Assembly (NCBI RefSeq): GCF_017311415.1
Contig: NZ_JAEKIS010000012.1
Span: 1 to 64,000, forward strand
Origin: Salipiger abyssi
Lineage (GTDB): Bacteria > Pseudomonadota > Alphaproteobacteria > Rhodobacterales > Rhodobacteraceae
Reading direction: 5' to 3'
Length of the DNA: 64,000 nucleotides
Made by a program: the position numbers and the translations under genes. Below, piece after piece: positions 17,628-27,782 of this stretch; the first letter of the stretch is position 1, and the number at the start of each line of letters is the position of its first letter. The notes below the pieces were generated by a model. That model saw only the letters and a program-made list of their open reading frames with translations, did no database searches and had not been told where the DNA came from.

Positions 17628-18464
17628 ATGGAACAACGTTCGCGCGCCTTCTACCTGCTCACCGCGTTTTTCGCGCTGTTCATCCTGTTTCTCTACGGGC
17701 CGACGATCACCATCGGCATCCTAAGCTTTCAGGGGCCGCAGGGCGGGCTGACCTTTCCGATGAACGGGGTGTCGCTGCACTGGTTCCGCGATCTTTTCGA
17801 AGAGCAGGCGGTGGGCGATATCTGGGGCGCCTTCCGCCGCAGCCTGGCGCTGGGGCTCATGGTGATGGTGACCACGGTCGTGATCTCGGTCATGGGCGGG
17901 CTCGCGTTCCGCAAGCGCTTTGCCGGCTCGGGGCTGCTGTTTTACCTGATCATCGCCTCGCTGGTGATCCCGTCGATCCTGATCTCGCTGGGGGTGGGGC
18001 TGATCTTCAACCAGCTCGGGTTCAAGATCCACTGGGCGACGAGCGGTTTCGGCTCGCAGCTCACCTGGACGCTGCCCTTCGGCCTGCTGATCATGTTCGC
18101 GGTCTTCAACCGCTTCGACAAGAGCTACGAGGAGGCCGCGCGCGATCAGGGGGCGACGGCCTGGCAGACCATCGCCTATGTGGTGCTGCCGATCATCGCG
18201 CCCTCGCTGATCGGTGTGGCGCTCTTCGGCTTTACGCTGAGCTATGACGAGTTCGCGCGCACCCTGCTGACGGCGGGCAGCTACAACACGCTGCCGCTGG
18301 AGATCTTTGGCATGACCACCAATGTGACCACGCCGGTGATCTATGCGCTGGGCACGCTGACGACGTTGTTCTCTTTCCTGATCATCGCTGTATTCATGGG
18401 TACGGTGGTGATCCTCGGGCGGCGGCGGGCGCGGCTCGGCTCGGACGCGGGCAAGGGCGTATGA
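17628..18464 (+). CDS. ABC transporter permease (PotC-like)
   Basis: A 278-residue permease with six hydrophobic segments and the EAA loop YEEAARDQGATAWQTIAYVVLP. It begins 3 bases after the previous permease and overlaps the racemase-family start by ATGA, so translation is coupled. Confidence 0.9.
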   Translation: MEQRSRAFYLLTAFFALFILFLYGPTITIGILSFQGPQGGLTFPMNGVSLHWFRDLFEEQAVGDIWGAFRRSLALGLMVMVTTVVISVMGGLAFRKRFAGSGLLFYLIIASLVIPSILISLGVGLIFNQLGFKIHWATSGFGSQLTWTLPFGLLIMFAVFNRFDKSYEEAARDQGATAWQTIAYVVLPIIAPSLIGVALFGFTLSYDEFARTLLTAGSYNTLPLEIFGMTTNVTTPVIYALGTLTTLFSFLIIAVFMGTVVILGRRRARLGSDAGKGV

Positions 18465-19117
18465 CCCGGATCGTCTATCTTAACCCGAATTCCACCGCCG
18501 CGATGACCGAGAGTCTGGTGGCGGTGGCGCGCCGGGCCAATCCGCAGGCCGATATCCTCGGCTGGACCAATGCCGGCGGGCCGCCCGCAATCGAGGGGCC
18601 ACAGGACGGCGATGCCGCCGTTCCGGGGCTTCTGGCGCTGCTGCTCGAGGCGGTTGAGGCCGGGGCCGATGCTATCGTGATCGCCTGTTTCGACGATACC
18701 GGGCTGGCGGAGCTGCGCGCGCGGGCGCCGTGCCCGGTGATCGGGATCGGCCAGTCGGCCTATGTCTCGGCGACGCTGCTGGGGCATCGGTTCTCGGTGA
18801 TCACCACGCTCGCGGTCTCCGTGCCGGTGATCGAGGGCAATGTGGCAGCCTCGGGGTTCGGCGGCAACTGTGTCTCGGTGCGGGCGAGCGGGCTGCCGGT
18901 GCTGACGGTCGAGGCGGGCAGCGAAGCGACGCGCCGCCGCATCGCCGAAGAGATCGGCGAAGCGGGGCGCGCGGACGGCGCGACGGCGGCGATCCTCGGT
19001 TGCGCCGGCATGGCGGCGCTGCGCGACGATCTTGCCGCGCGCAGCGGGCTGCCGCTGATCGACGGGGTGGCGGCCTCGGCGCAGCTGGCGCCGGCGCTGG
19101 CGCGGATGGCGGGGTAG
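18461..19117 (+). CDS. Asp/Glu/hydantoin racemase family protein
   Basis: A 218-residue enzyme of the Asp/Glu racemase superfamily closest in feel to hydantoin racemases. It has the N-terminal YLNPNSTAAMTESL motif and two candidate catalytic cysteines, in VIACFDDTGL (about residue 71) and LGCAGMAAL (about residue 178). These two cysteines act as acid and base in the superfamily. It is last in the ABC operon, so it probably acts on the imported compound. Confidence 0.82.
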   Translation: MTRIVYLNPNSTAAMTESLVAVARRANPQADILGWTNAGGPPAIEGPQDGDAAVPGLLALLLEAVEAGADAIVIACFDDTGLAELRARAPCPVIGIGQSAYVSATLLGHRFSVITTLAVSVPVIEGNVAASGFGGNCVSVRASGLPVLTVEAGSEATRRRIAEEIGEAGRADGATAAILGCAGMAALRDDLAARSGLPLIDGVAASAQLAPALARMAG

Positions 19118-19472
19118 CCGCGACGGGGCGGAATTTCGCGAAAAACCGGCAGCGAGACGCCTCGGCCCGGTGCTCCGGCGGGGCGTTTTTCATGCCGACT
19201 CGGCCTCTTGGGGGCGGCAGGCCGCCGCTGCGGATCGGAAAAGCTGCCTAAAAGGTATGCATTCGGCATCTTTAGCGACGCACGACGCGCACGAGAGAGT
19301 GAAAACCGCTCAACTATCTGTGAGATAACCGGAATTCTCCCGGCGCATGTCGATTTGTCGCAGCGATGTGCGCCGGCGTGAGGTCTAGGCCCTTGCCTGC
19401 GAACCAACGTTCCGGACTGCCCGTGCCCTTCGTCGACACCCGCAGCCTGTCGGACACGAAAGAGGCATACGC
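19118..19472. other. Intergenic region ahead of cyoA
   Basis: No gene is supported. It holds a terminator for the upstream operon and, in the lower-GC part from about 19250, presumably the cyo promoter, which I cannot place with confidence. Confidence 0.5.
19157..19190 (+). terminator. Rho-independent terminator of the ABC/racemase operon
   Basis: ACGCCTCG (19157-19164) pairs with CGGGGCGT (19179-19186) in an 8-bp stem with one T-G pair, followed by TTTTT. It lies 40 bases after the racemase-family stop. Confidence 0.7.
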
Positions 19473-20567
19473 TTGATATATCTAAGAAAACCGCTGCTGG
19501 CAGCGGGGGGTGCACTTGCGCTCTCCGGATGCCGCTACGATGTTCTGTCGCCGCAGGGCTGGGTCGGCGGGCAGGAACGCAACCTGCTGATCATCTCGAC
19601 CCTTCTCATGCTGATCGTCATTGTTCCGGTCCTGTTCATGGCCGTCTATTTCCCGCTGAGATACCGCGCCGACCGCAGCGATATCTCCGATTACGACCCG
19701 AGTTTCGAGCATTCCAACAAGCTCGAAGCGGTGGTCTGGGGCGTTCCGGTGCTGATCGTCGCGGCGCTGGGCTGGTACACCTATGTCTATACCCACCGGC
19801 TCGACCCCTATCGCCCGCTCGATCATCTCGAAGCCGGCGCGCCCGTCGAGGTGCAGGCGGTCTCGCTCGACTGGAAATGGCTCTTTATCTACCCCGAACT
19901 GGGCGTGGCCTCGGTCAATGAGCTGGCGATTCCGGCCGGGCGTCCGGTGAATTTCAGCCTGACCTCGTCGACCGTGATGAACACGCTGTCGATCCCGGCG
20001 CTGGGCGGCATGGTCTATTCCATGGCGGGGATGGAGACCAAGCTGCACCTGATCGCCGACAGCGAGGGCACGTTCCAGGGCCGGTCGGCGCATTACTCGG
20101 GCCCCGGGTTCTCGGACATGGTGTTCGAGACAAAGGCGCTCAGTGACGACGATTTCGAGACTTGGGTCGCCGGGCTGCGCGAGACGGGCACGCCGCTTGA
20201 CCGCGACAGCTATCTGGCGCTGGAAAAGCCCTCCATCGACGCGCCGGTCAGCTATTTCGCCTCCGTCGAGGACGGGCTTTTCGACCGCATCGTCAATCTC
20301 TGCGTCGAGGCCGGAAAGGTCTGCATGAAAGACATGATGATGTCCGACAGCATGGGCGGCGGCGGGCTGGAGGGCATCGGCGATGCAGCCGCCTACAGCC
20401 ATGACCGCGCCCGCGCCATCGACGGGTTCGGCGCCCCCATCACCCTGCCGGAACCGGCAGCGACTTCCCATCACGAGAGCGCCCGAGAAGAGGCGCTGCT
20501 GACCGTGCCCGGCCTGATCTGCGGCCCCGGCGTGGACGGCCAGGAGGACAGCATTCATGTTAACTGA
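19473..20567 (+). CDS. cyoA: Cytochrome o ubiquinol oxidase subunit II
   Basis: A 364-residue CyoA, the membrane-anchored subunit II of the quinol-oxidising heme-copper oxidase. The start is TTG, 7 bases after AGAGG; the protein from there has a lipoprotein signal with lipobox LSGC at Cys20. Two membrane helices follow (about residues 35-60 and 85-105), then a periplasmic cupredoxin-like domain containing [18 protein letters not shown]. The CuA ligands of cytochrome c oxidases are absent, as expected for a quinol oxidase. The C-terminus overlaps cyoB by 11 bases. Confidence 0.93.
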   Translation: MIYLRKPLLAAGGALALSGCRYDVLSPQGWVGGQERNLLIISTLLMLIVIVPVLFMAVYFPLRYRADRSDISDYDPSFEHSNKLEAVVWGVPVLIVAALGWYTYVYTHRLDPYRPLDHLEAGAPVEVQAVSLDWKWLFIYPELGVASVNELAIPAGRPVNFSLTSSTVMNTLSIPALGGMVYSMAGMETKLHLIADSEGTFQGRSAHYSGPGFSDMVFETKALSDDDFETWVAGLRETGTPLDRDSYLALEKPSIDAPVSYFASVEDGLFDRIVNLCVEAGKVCMKDMMMSDSMGGGGLEGIGDAAAYSHDRARAIDGFGAPITLPEPAATSHHESAREEALLTVPGLICGPGVDGQEDSIHVN

Positions 20568-22545
20568 GACCGCACAACCGAGTCTGTCGCCGATCTTCGG
20601 GCGCCTGACGCTCGACTGGATCCCCTATCACGAGCCGATCCTTGTCGGCACCTTTGCCGGCGTTGTGCTCGGCGGGCTGCTGGTGCTGGCTCTGATGAGC
20701 TATTTCCGCCTCTGGGGGCCGCTCTGGCGGAACTGGGTGACCACCGTCGATCACAAGAAGATCGGCATTATGTACATGATCCTGGGTTTCGTCATGATGG
20801 TGCGCGGTTTTGCCGACGCGCTTATGATGCGGCTTCAGCAGGCCATGGCCGCCGGCGGGGTCGAGGGCTATCTGCCGCCGCACCATTACGATCAGGTCTT
20901 TACCGCCCATGGCGTGATCATGATCTTTTTCGTCGCAATGGCCTTTGTCACCGGGCTGATGAACTATGTCATGCCGCTCCAGATCGGCGCGCGCGACGTG
21001 GCCTTTCCCTTCCTCAACAACTTCTCGTTCTGGATGACCGTCGCGGGCGCGCTGCTGGTCAATATCTCGCTTTTCATCGGCGAGTTCGCGCGGGTCGGCT
21101 GGCTTGCCTTTCCACCCTTGTCGGGAGCGAGTTACAGCACCGGGCCGGGGATGGATTACTATCTCTGGGCGTTGCAGATCGCCGGCGTGGGCACCACGCT
21201 TTCCGGCATCAACATGATCGCCACGGTGCTCAAGATGCGCGCGCCGGGCATGAAGCTCATGGACATGCCGATCTTTGCCTGGACCTCGCTCATCACCAAC
21301 GTGCTGATCGTCGCCGCCTTTCCGGTGCTGACCGCCACGCTGGCTCTGCTCACGCTCGATCGTTATCTCGATTTCCGCTTTTTCACCAATGACTTTGGCG
21401 GGAACCCGATGATGTATATCAACCTGATCTGGGTCTGGGGTCACCCGGAGGTCTATATCCTCATCATCCCCTGTTTCGGCGTCATCTCCGAGATCGTGGC
21501 GACCTTCTCGGGCAAGCCGATCTTTGGCTACCGCACGATGGTCTGGGCCACCGCCTGTATCATGGTTCTGAGCTTTGTCGTCTGGTTGCACCACTTCTTC
21601 ACCATGGGCTCGGGCGCCAGCGTGAACACCTTCTTCGGCATCACCACGATGATCATCGCTGTGCCCACGGGGGTGAAGATCTTCAACTGGCTCTTCACCA
21701 TGTACAAGGGCCGGGTGCGGCTCGAAGTGCCGATGCTCTGGGTGATCGGCTTTCTCGTGACCTTCACCATCGGCGGCATGTCCGGGGTTCTGCTGGCGGT
21801 GCCGCCGGTCGATTTCCAGCTCCACAACACGCTGTTCCTGATCGCGCATTTCCACAATGTGATCATCGGCGGGGTGGTCTTTGCGGTCTATGCCGCCGTC
21901 ACCTACTGGTGGCCCAAGGCCTTCGGCTTCCGGCTCGACGACACCTGGGGGCGGCGCAGCTTCTGGTTCTGGTTCGTAGGCTTCTACTTTGCCTTCATGC
22001 CGCTCTACGCGCTGGGGCTGATGGGGGTCACGCGCCGGATGAACGCCTATCCCGATGCCGGCTGGCAGCCCTATTTCATCGTCGCGGCCTTTGGCGCGGT
22101 GCTGATCCTGCTGGGCATCCTGTCGACCTTCGCCGGCTTCTACGTCTCGATCCGCGACCGCAAGCGGCTGGCCTGCGGCCGCGACCCCTGGGATGCGCGC
22201 ACGCTGGAATGGGCCACGCAATCGCCGCCGGCGCCCTACAACTTCCCCGAAGACATCCGGATCGTCGGGCGCGAGGCCTTCTGGCACATGAAGCAGACCG
22301 GCTTCAAATGGTCCGGGCATTACCGCCCGATCCATATGCCCAAAAACACCGCGACCGGCGCGCTGATCTCTGCCGCCGCGCTGGTCTTTGGCTTTGCCAT
22401 GGTCTGGTACATCTGGTGGCTCGCGCTCCTGAGCTTTGCCGCGATGCTGGCTTTGGGCATCGCCCACACCTTCAACTACAACCGCGATTACCACATCCCC
22501 AGCGATGAGGTGACCGCCACCGAACTGAAAGGAGCGGCCGCATGA
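20557..22545 (+). CDS. cyoB: Cytochrome o ubiquinol oxidase subunit I
   Basis: A 662-residue catalytic subunit with about 15 membrane helices. Visible heme-copper motifs are the low-spin heme His in [12 protein letters not shown], the CuB His and cross-linked Tyr in [10 protein letters not shown], the CuB pair in WLHHFFTMG, and the heme ligands in [12 protein letters not shown]. It reduces oxygen to water and pumps protons using quinol electrons. Length and motifs match CyoB. Confidence 0.96.
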   Translation: MLTETAQPSLSPIFGRLTLDWIPYHEPILVGTFAGVVLGGLLVLALMSYFRLWGPLWRNWVTTVDHKKIGIMYMILGFVMMVRGFADALMMRLQQAMAAGGVEGYLPPHHYDQVFTAHGVIMIFFVAMAFVTGLMNYVMPLQIGARDVAFPFLNNFSFWMTVAGALLVNISLFIGEFARVGWLAFPPLSGASYSTGPGMDYYLWALQIAGVGTTLSGINMIATVLKMRAPGMKLMDMPIFAWTSLITNVLIVAAFPVLTATLALLTLDRYLDFRFFTNDFGGNPMMYINLIWVWGHPEVYILIIPCFGVISEIVATFSGKPIFGYRTMVWATACIMVLSFVVWLHHFFTMGSGASVNTFFGITTMIIAVPTGVKIFNWLFTMYKGRVRLEVPMLWVIGFLVTFTIGGMSGVLLAVPPVDFQLHNTLFLIAHFHNVIIGGVVFAVYAAVTYWWPKAFGFRLDDTWGRRSFWFWFVGFYFAFMPLYALGLMGVTRRMNAYPDAGWQPYFIVAAFGAVLILLGILSTFAGFYVSIRDRKRLACGRDPWDARTLEWATQSPPAPYNFPEDIRIVGREAFWHMKQTGFKWSGHYRPIHMPKNTATGALISAAALVFGFAMVWYIWWLALLSFAAMLALGIAHTFNYNRDYHIPSDEVTATELKGAAA

Positions 22546-23183
22546 CCCCGCGCGACGCCGAGCTTGCTCTGCCCGACGGGCCTGCGCCCCACGCCCATGC
22601 GGTGGGCCATGACGGGGCCGAGCATCACCACGCCAGCCCGACCCCCATCGGGTTCTGGATCTACCTGATGAGCGACTGCATCATCTTCGGGGCGCTCTTT
22701 GCCACCTATGCGGTGCTCGGCGGCAGTTATGCCGGCGGGCCCGCGCCCAAGGATCTGTTCGAGCCGGGCTTCGTCGCCATCGAAACCGCGCTGCTGCTGA
22801 TCTCCTCCGTCACCTTCGGCGTGGCGATGTTGCAGGCCGAAAAGGGCCGGCGCGACACGACGCTGATGTGGCTGGCGGTGACCGGGCTCTTTGGCGCGGG
22901 CTTCATCGGCATGGAGCTTTACGAGTTCCGCCACCTGGTCCATATCGGCGCCGGGCCGGACCGCTCCGCCTTCCTGTCGTCCTTCTTTGCGCTGGTGGCC
23001 ACGCACGGGCTGCACGTCACGGGCGGGATCATCTGGCTGGTCACGCTGATGGCGCAGATCCGCATGCACGGGCTGATCGAGGCCAATATGCGCCGCCTGT
23101 CGACGCTCTCGATGTTCTGGCACTTCCTCGATCTGGTCTGGATCGGCGTGTTTTCCTTTGTCTATCTGGTGAGGCTGGTCTGA
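22542..23183 (+). CDS. cyoC: Cytochrome o ubiquinol oxidase subunit III
   Basis: A 213-residue subunit III with five membrane helices and the family segments [20 protein letters not shown] and [14 protein letters not shown]. Its ATG overlaps the cyoB stop, and its own stop overlaps the cyoD start. Confidence 0.94.
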   Translation: MTPRDAELALPDGPAPHAHAVGHDGAEHHHASPTPIGFWIYLMSDCIIFGALFATYAVLGGSYAGGPAPKDLFEPGFVAIETALLLISSVTFGVAMLQAEKGRRDTTLMWLAVTGLFGAGFIGMELYEFRHLVHIGAGPDRSAFLSSFFALVATHGLHVTGGIIWLVTLMAQIRMHGLIEANMRRLSTLSMFWHFLDLVWIGVFSFVYLVRLV

Positions 23184-23563
23184 TGTCGTCACACACGCAT
23201 ACCGCATCGCACGGCACCATGGGGCAGCTGATGATCGGCTTTGGCCTCGCGGCGCTGCTGACCATCATTCCCTTCGGTCTCGTCATGGGCGAGGTCGGGA
23301 TAAGCCGCAGCACGCTTGTGGGCATCATCATGGGGCTGGGCGCGGTGCAGATCCTCGTGCATCTGGTCTATTTCCTGCATCTCAGCCGCTCGTCCGAGGA
23401 AGGCTGGACTCTGTCCGCCAGCATCTTCGCGGTGATCATCCTCGCCATCGTGCTCGCCGGCTCGCTCTGGGTCATGCACAATATGAACGAGAACATGATG
23501 CCGATGCCCGAGATGCATCGGCAGATCGAGCAGATGAAGAGCCTTCAGGCGCAGGAGGGATGA
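23183..23563 (+). CDS. cyoD: Cytochrome o ubiquinol oxidase subunit IV
   Basis: A 126-residue small membrane subunit with three hydrophobic helices and the conserved VHLVYFLHLSRSSEEGW stretch. It helps assemble the CuB site in E. coli. The ATG at 23183 overlaps the cyoC stop; the longer frame upstream is a shadow. Confidence 0.93.
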   Translation: MSSHTHTASHGTMGQLMIGFGLAALLTIIPFGLVMGEVGISRSTLVGIIMGLGAVQILVHLVYFLHLSRSSEEGWTLSASIFAVIILAIVLAGSLWVMHNMNENMMPMPEMHRQIEQMKSLQAQEG

Positions 23564-24327
23564 GCGCCCCCCTCTCCGGAACGGGGCCCTCCGGGGCCCC
23601 GGCGCACACCCGGGTTGGGGCGCGCCTGATCCTCGCCGGGCTGGTCGCCGCGCTGCTCTTCGCGGGGTTCTCGGGGCTTGGCATCTGGCAGATCCGCCGC
23701 CTGCACTGGAAGCGCGACCTGATCGAGCGGGTCGACGCCCGTGTCCATGCCGCCCCGGTGGCGGCGCCCGGTCCAGACAACTGGCCGGGTATCAAGGCGG
23801 CGCGCGACGAATACCGCCGGGTCACCCTCTCCGGGCGCTTTCTCAACGATGAGGAGGTGCTGATCTACACCCCGTCAGATTACGGCCCTGCCGACTGGGT
23901 GCTGACGCCGCTGCGGCGCGACGACGGCAGCATCGTCATGGTCAATCGCGGGCTGGTGCCGCAGGCGCTCGCCGAGGCGGGGCAGTTCGACCGCGACGCG
24001 GGCCGCGTGACCGTCACCGGCCTGCTGCGGATCTCCGAGGATGAGGGCTGGCTCTTCTCGCGCGCCAACGATCCCGAGAACCAGCGCTGGTATCGCCGCG
24101 ACATCGACTCGATCACCCAGGCGAAGGGTTTCGCGACCGCCGCCCCCTATTTCGTCGATGCCGAGCTCGGCGATCCGCAGCGCTGGCCGCGCGGCGGGCA
24201 GACGGTCGTGCGCTTTCGCAACGCCCATCTCAGCTACGCGCTGACCTGGTTCGCCCTCGCCGCGCTGACGCTCGCGGGCTTCGCCCTCCTGCTCCGTCAG
24301 GACGTGCGGTGCCCGTCCGACACCTGA
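23560..24327 (+). CDS. SURF1 family protein
   Basis: A 255-residue assembly factor with an N-terminal membrane helix (AALLFAGFSGLGIWQIRRLHWK, a SURF1 hallmark ending in W-Q-x-x-R), the block VMVNRGLVP, and a second helix near the C-terminus (LTWFALAALTLAGFALLL). SURF1 proteins help insert heme into the oxidase catalytic subunit. The ATGA overlap with cyoD places it in the cyo operon. No heme O synthase gene (cyoE) follows. Confidence 0.92.
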   Translation: MSAPLSGTGPSGAPAHTRVGARLILAGLVAALLFAGFSGLGIWQIRRLHWKRDLIERVDARVHAAPVAAPGPDNWPGIKAARDEYRRVTLSGRFLNDEEVLIYTPSDYGPADWVLTPLRRDDGSIVMVNRGLVPQALAEAGQFDRDAGRVTVTGLLRISEDEGWLFSRANDPENQRWYRRDIDSITQAKGFATAAPYFVDAELGDPQRWPRGGQTVVRFRNAHLSYALTWFALAALTLAGFALLLRQDVRCPSDT

Positions 24328-24374
24328 CCGAAGACATCGGGCTTGGCACCCATATGAGTGCCGCGATCGTATCT

Positions 24375-24833
24375 TCATCTTTCTGCAAATACTCGAATCC
24401 GTTCCGACACGTAGGAGCCGGGCGATTGCGCCTGCGTCATACGCAGCACCCTGTCCTGCTCGATGATGGGGCCTTCGGCGAGACCCGCGATCAGGTAATG
24501 CGATATCGCCCCGATCAGTTTCACCCTACGCTCGAACGCCTTCTTGTAGAGGGCGGCCCCCTTGAAGCTCGGCAGGAAGGCCGAGTGGATAGTGATGATC
24601 CGCCCCGACATCTTCTGGCGCATTTCGTCGCCGAGGGGCTGCATGCAGCGCGCCGGAACCATCAGCTCGGCGCCGGTCTCCACCACCCCCTTCCGGTAGT
24701 CCATGCCGGTATTCTTCGCGGTCTCGAAATCTTTGAATCGGGCACGGGCGGTGGCGTTGCAGACCTGCCCGGCGAGGAACGCCGCAATCGCGGCCACGAT
24801 GCCGCGGGTCGGGGTGAGGACGATCTTGCTCAT
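24375..24833 (-). pseudogene. purU: Deletion derivative of formyltetrahydrofolate deformylase
   Basis: The 152-residue frame begins like the PurU ACT domain (VLTPTRGIVAAIAAFLAGQVCN) and then jumps to the C-terminal formyltransferase domain (GAELMVPARCMQPL, SAFLPSFKGAALYKKAFERR, EGPIIEQDRVLRM). About half of a normal 280-290 residue protein, including the domain junction, is missing. Two catalytic residues also look lost: the Asn of the usual NIHHSFLP is Thr in TIHSAFLP, and the Asp of LDEGPIIEQ is Ala. The frame is still open, so it could be expressed, but deformylase activity is very unlikely. Confidence 0.8.
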
Positions 24834-25120
24834 CCGCTGCCTCCAGTCGGTGTGCGGCCGGCGTCAGCGCATGCGAGACCGAGTCCGGGGGCTTCCGCCA
24901 GGGTACAACCCGGCATGGATGAGGCGATGCCGTACGCCGTTGGCCAGCAGCGCCGAAGCCGGCGTCGTGCTGGGATGGTCGCGATAACTCCTATCGTCGA
25001 ATGTGAAGGAAAGCGTCTTGCGACTCAGGCCGCGTTTTCAGAGGCTTGTCCGCAACGCTATCACCCGGCGCCGCGACGGGTGCGCCGCGCCGGGTCAGTG
25101 TTCTGAGGCGCGCAGACTCC

Positions 25121-25420
25121 TCAGCAGGCCAGAAAGACGACCCTTGCGGCGCCGCGCCGCTGCCTCTCCGCCAGACGCCGCTTTGCGACCTCCAGCTTGT
25201 CGCGCGCCGCCTGGAGTTGCAGGATCGCGCGTGCGCGGTTTTCATAGAGCTGCCGGATGTGCGAACCGGGATTGCCCATCGAGGCGCGGTAGGGGCGGGC
25301 GGATGCGGGAAACCATCGGGTCATCTCGCCGAGCGCCAGCGTCCATGCCCGGTCTGCCTCGAGATACCGGCGATAGGTCAGCCGCAACAGGCGCCGCCGC
25401 GTTTTCAGTTCAGACTGCAT
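25121..25420 (-). CDS. Small basic helical protein of unknown function
   Basis: A 99-residue protein that is highly Arg-rich and predicted helical, with a coiled-coil-like C-terminal half (RARAILQLQAARDKLEVAKR). The ATG at 25420 is chosen because GGAGGAG lies just ahead; an in-frame start 57 bases upstream lacks one. No domain is recognised. It lies between the purU remnant and the ABC exporter, and its role is unknown. Confidence 0.6.
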   Translation of the reverse strand: MQSELKTRRRLLRLTYRRYLEADRAWTLALGEMTRWFPASARPYRASMGNPGSHIRQLYENRARAILQLQAARDKLEVAKRRLAERQRRGAARVVFLAC

Positions 25421-25525
25421 CTTCTCCTCCGCAGAAACAGGTCTGTTGGAGGAGAATAGCAGATTTCCGGACGTCACTCAAAGCGACGCGATGGCGCGGG
25501 CCATCACATCAGCGGGACAACGGCG

Positions 25526-27325
25526 TCACTCGGCGGCGATGCCGTCGGTGAATTGCAGCCGCGCCAGCCGGGCATAGAGCCCACCCTCGGCCACCAGCGC
25601 ATCATGCGAGCCCTGCGCCACGATTCGGCCCTGCTCCATGACCAAGATGCGGTCGGCCTTTTTGACCGTGGCCAGCCGGTGGGCGACGATGATGGTGGTG
25701 CGGCCCTCTGCCAGTCTGTCCACCGCCGCCTGAACCGCGCGCTCGCTTTCCGCATCCAGCGCCGAGGTCGCCTCGTCGAGCAGCAGCACCGGCGCATCGC
25801 GCAGGATCGCCCGGGCGATGGCGATGCGTTGCTTCTGCCCGCCCGAAAGCATCACGCCGCGCTCGCCCAGATAGGTGTCGTAGCCTTCGGGCAGGGCGGA
25901 GATGAAACCATGCGCCGCCGCCGCCTTGGCCGCCGCCTCGATCTCGACATCACTGGCATCGGGGCGGCCGAAGCGGATGTTCTCGCGTGCCGAGGCGGCG
26001 AAGATCACCGGATCCTGTGGCACCAGCGCGATATGCTGGCGGAAGGCGTCGCGCGTCATCTCGTCCAGCGCGACGCCGTCGAGGGTCACGCGCCCCGCAT
26101 CCGGATCGTAGAAGCGCTGGATCAGCTGCACGATGGTGGTCTTGCCGGCGCCGGAGGGGCCGACAAGCGCCACGGTCTCGCCAGGACGGATCGCGAGGTC
26201 GATATCGTCGAGCGCAGACACCTCGGGGCGCGAGGGGTAGGAAAAGCGCACATGCTCGAAACCGATGGCGCCTTTGACCGGCGCGGCCAGCGACTTCGGG
26301 GCCTCGGGGTCTGTCACCGAATCCTCCGCCGAAAGCAGCTCGACCAGCCGCTCGGTGGCGCCCGCTGCCCGCTGCAACTCGCCGAAGATCTCCGACAGGG
26401 CGGCGACCGCGCCCGCGACCATCACCGAATAGATCACGAACTGCACCAGCGCGCCGGCGCTCATCTCGCCCGCGCGCACGTCCCAGGCGCCCATCCAGAG
26501 CACGCCGACGACGCCGGTAAAGACCAGAAAGATCACGATGGCGGTCATCAGTGCCCGCACCCAGATCCGCCGCCGCGCCGCGTCAAAGCTCTTTTCCGTC
26601 ACCTCGCCAAAGGCGTTGCGCGAGATCGTCTCGTGGGTAAAGGCCTGCACCGTCTGCACCGCCGAGAGCGCTTCGGCAGCGTTGCCCGAGGAGGCGGCGA
26701 TCCAGTCCTGATTCTCGCGGCTGAGCTTGCGCAGCCTGCGGCCCAGCGTGAGGATCGGCACGATCACCACCGGCACCAGCAGCAGCACCAGCCCGGTGAG
26801 CTTGGCCGAGGTCAGCAGCATCAGCGCCAGCCCTCCGGCCATCATCAGGATATTGCGCAGCGCGATCGACACCGAGGAGCCGATCACCGACTGGATCAGC
26901 GTGGTGTCGGTGGTAATGCGGCTCAGCACCTCGCCGGTCATGACCTTTTCGTAGAACACCGGCGAGAGGCCGATCACCCGGTCGAACACCGCCTTGCGGA
27001 TATCGGCCACCACGCGCTCGCCCAGCCGGGTCACCAGCGCATAACGCAGTGCCGTGCCGAGGGCGAGCAGCCCGGCGATGCCGAGCGCGGCGAGGAAGTA
27101 GTAGTCGAGCAGAGCGCCGTCCTCGACGCTGAAATTGTCTACCACCCGGCGCACCGCCATGGGCAGCGTCAGCGACACCGCCGCCGTGGCCATCAGTGCC
27201 AGCACCGCCGCCAGCATCATCCCCTTATAGGGCAGCATGAACGGCCAAAGGGCCGCAAGCGAGCCGAGTTTTCGGGATTTTGCGCGCTCCTCCGCCGTTG
27301 CGGATGCCGGGTTTGCTCGTGCCAT
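25526..27325 (-). CDS. ABC exporter, fused membrane and ATPase domains (MsbA-like)
   Basis: A 599-residue half-transporter: six membrane helices in residues 30-320, then an ATPase with Walker A GPSGAGKTT, signature LSGGQKQR, Walker B VLLLDEATSALD and H-loop IVAHRLAT. It works as a dimer to export lipids, drugs or peptides; substrate unknown. The ATG at 27325 is chosen for the AGGAGGGGG ahead of it; the frame is open further upstream through the tRNA-Gly gene, but that part is spurious. An 86-residue-spaced unknown gene lies downstream with no clear link. Confidence 0.92.
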   Translation of the reverse strand: MARANPASATAEERAKSRKLGSLAALWPFMLPYKGMMLAAVLALMATAAVSLTLPMAVRRVVDNFSVEDGALLDYYFLAALGIAGLLALGTALRYALVTRLGERVVADIRKAVFDRVIGLSPVFYEKVMTGEVLSRITTDTTLIQSVIGSSVSIALRNILMMAGGLALMLLTSAKLTGLVLLLVPVVIVPILTLGRRLRKLSRENQDWIAASSGNAAEALSAVQTVQAFTHETISRNAFGEVTEKSFDAARRRIWVRALMTAIVIFLVFTGVVGVLWMGAWDVRAGEMSAGALVQFVIYSVMVAGAVAALSEIFGELQRAAGATERLVELLSAEDSVTDPEAPKSLAAPVKGAIGFEHVRFSYPSRPEVSALDDIDLAIRPGETVALVGPSGAGKTTIVQLIQRFYDPDAGRVTLDGVALDEMTRDAFRQHIALVPQDPVIFAASARENIRFGRPDASDVEIEAAAKAAAAHGFISALPEGYDTYLGERGVMLSGGQKQRIAIARAILRDAPVLLLDEATSALDAESERAVQAAVDRLAEGRTTIIVAHRLATVKKADRILVMEQGRIVAQGSHDALVAEGGLYARLARLQFTDGIAAE

Positions 27326-27486
27326 GCCCCCTCCTGTGCTGTGGCCGGGGTGTTTTGCCATGCCCGGCGCAGGAATCAAGCGGCCCGTCGCGGCATTTGA
27401 CGGCCAGGCGCAAAGAAACCGGCGATTTCGCCGCATCGTGCGCTGGTTGCCAGGGGTTTCCGGAGGGTGCGTCGGGAGGGAGATGG

Positions 27487-27560
27487 TGGAGCGGGCGACG
27501 GGAATCGAACCCGTATCTCTTGCTTGGAAGGCAAGGGTCTTACCATTACACAACGCCCGC
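27487..27560 (-). tRNA. tRNA-Gly (UCC)
   Basis: Read on the minus strand, a 74-base cloverleaf with GCGGGCG/CGCCCGC acceptor stem, anticodon arm CTTGC-CTTCCAA-GCAAG (anticodon TCC), T arm ACGGG-TTCGATT-CCCGT and encoded CCA. Confidence 0.95.
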
Positions 27561-27782
27561 TCAGCGGTGAGAATGCCTAGAACATGGGGTTCCGAGGGTC
27601 AAGCGGGATGTTTCCGCAAACCGTCCGTTCCCGTAAGCCGCGGAATGCCCCGCGATCCGGCGCGAAAGTTTTGCTTCTGCTTGCTCGGCCCGGGCGTTAC
27701 GCTCGCCTGAACGGGTGGCGCGTGCTGCCTGTGGCGCGACCCCCGGTCCGATCCCAGACCCGAGACAGCAAAGATCCCGCCC

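Noticed and set aside
20560-22494. 644-residue antisense frame opposite cyoB
   Set aside because: Composition-driven shadow in high-GC DNA; the sense strand carries clear heme-copper oxidase motifs.
27326-27553. Upstream extension of the ABC exporter through the tRNA-Gly gene
   Set aside because: The extra residues translate a tRNA and the region lacks a ribosome binding site; the ATG at 27325 has a strong one.
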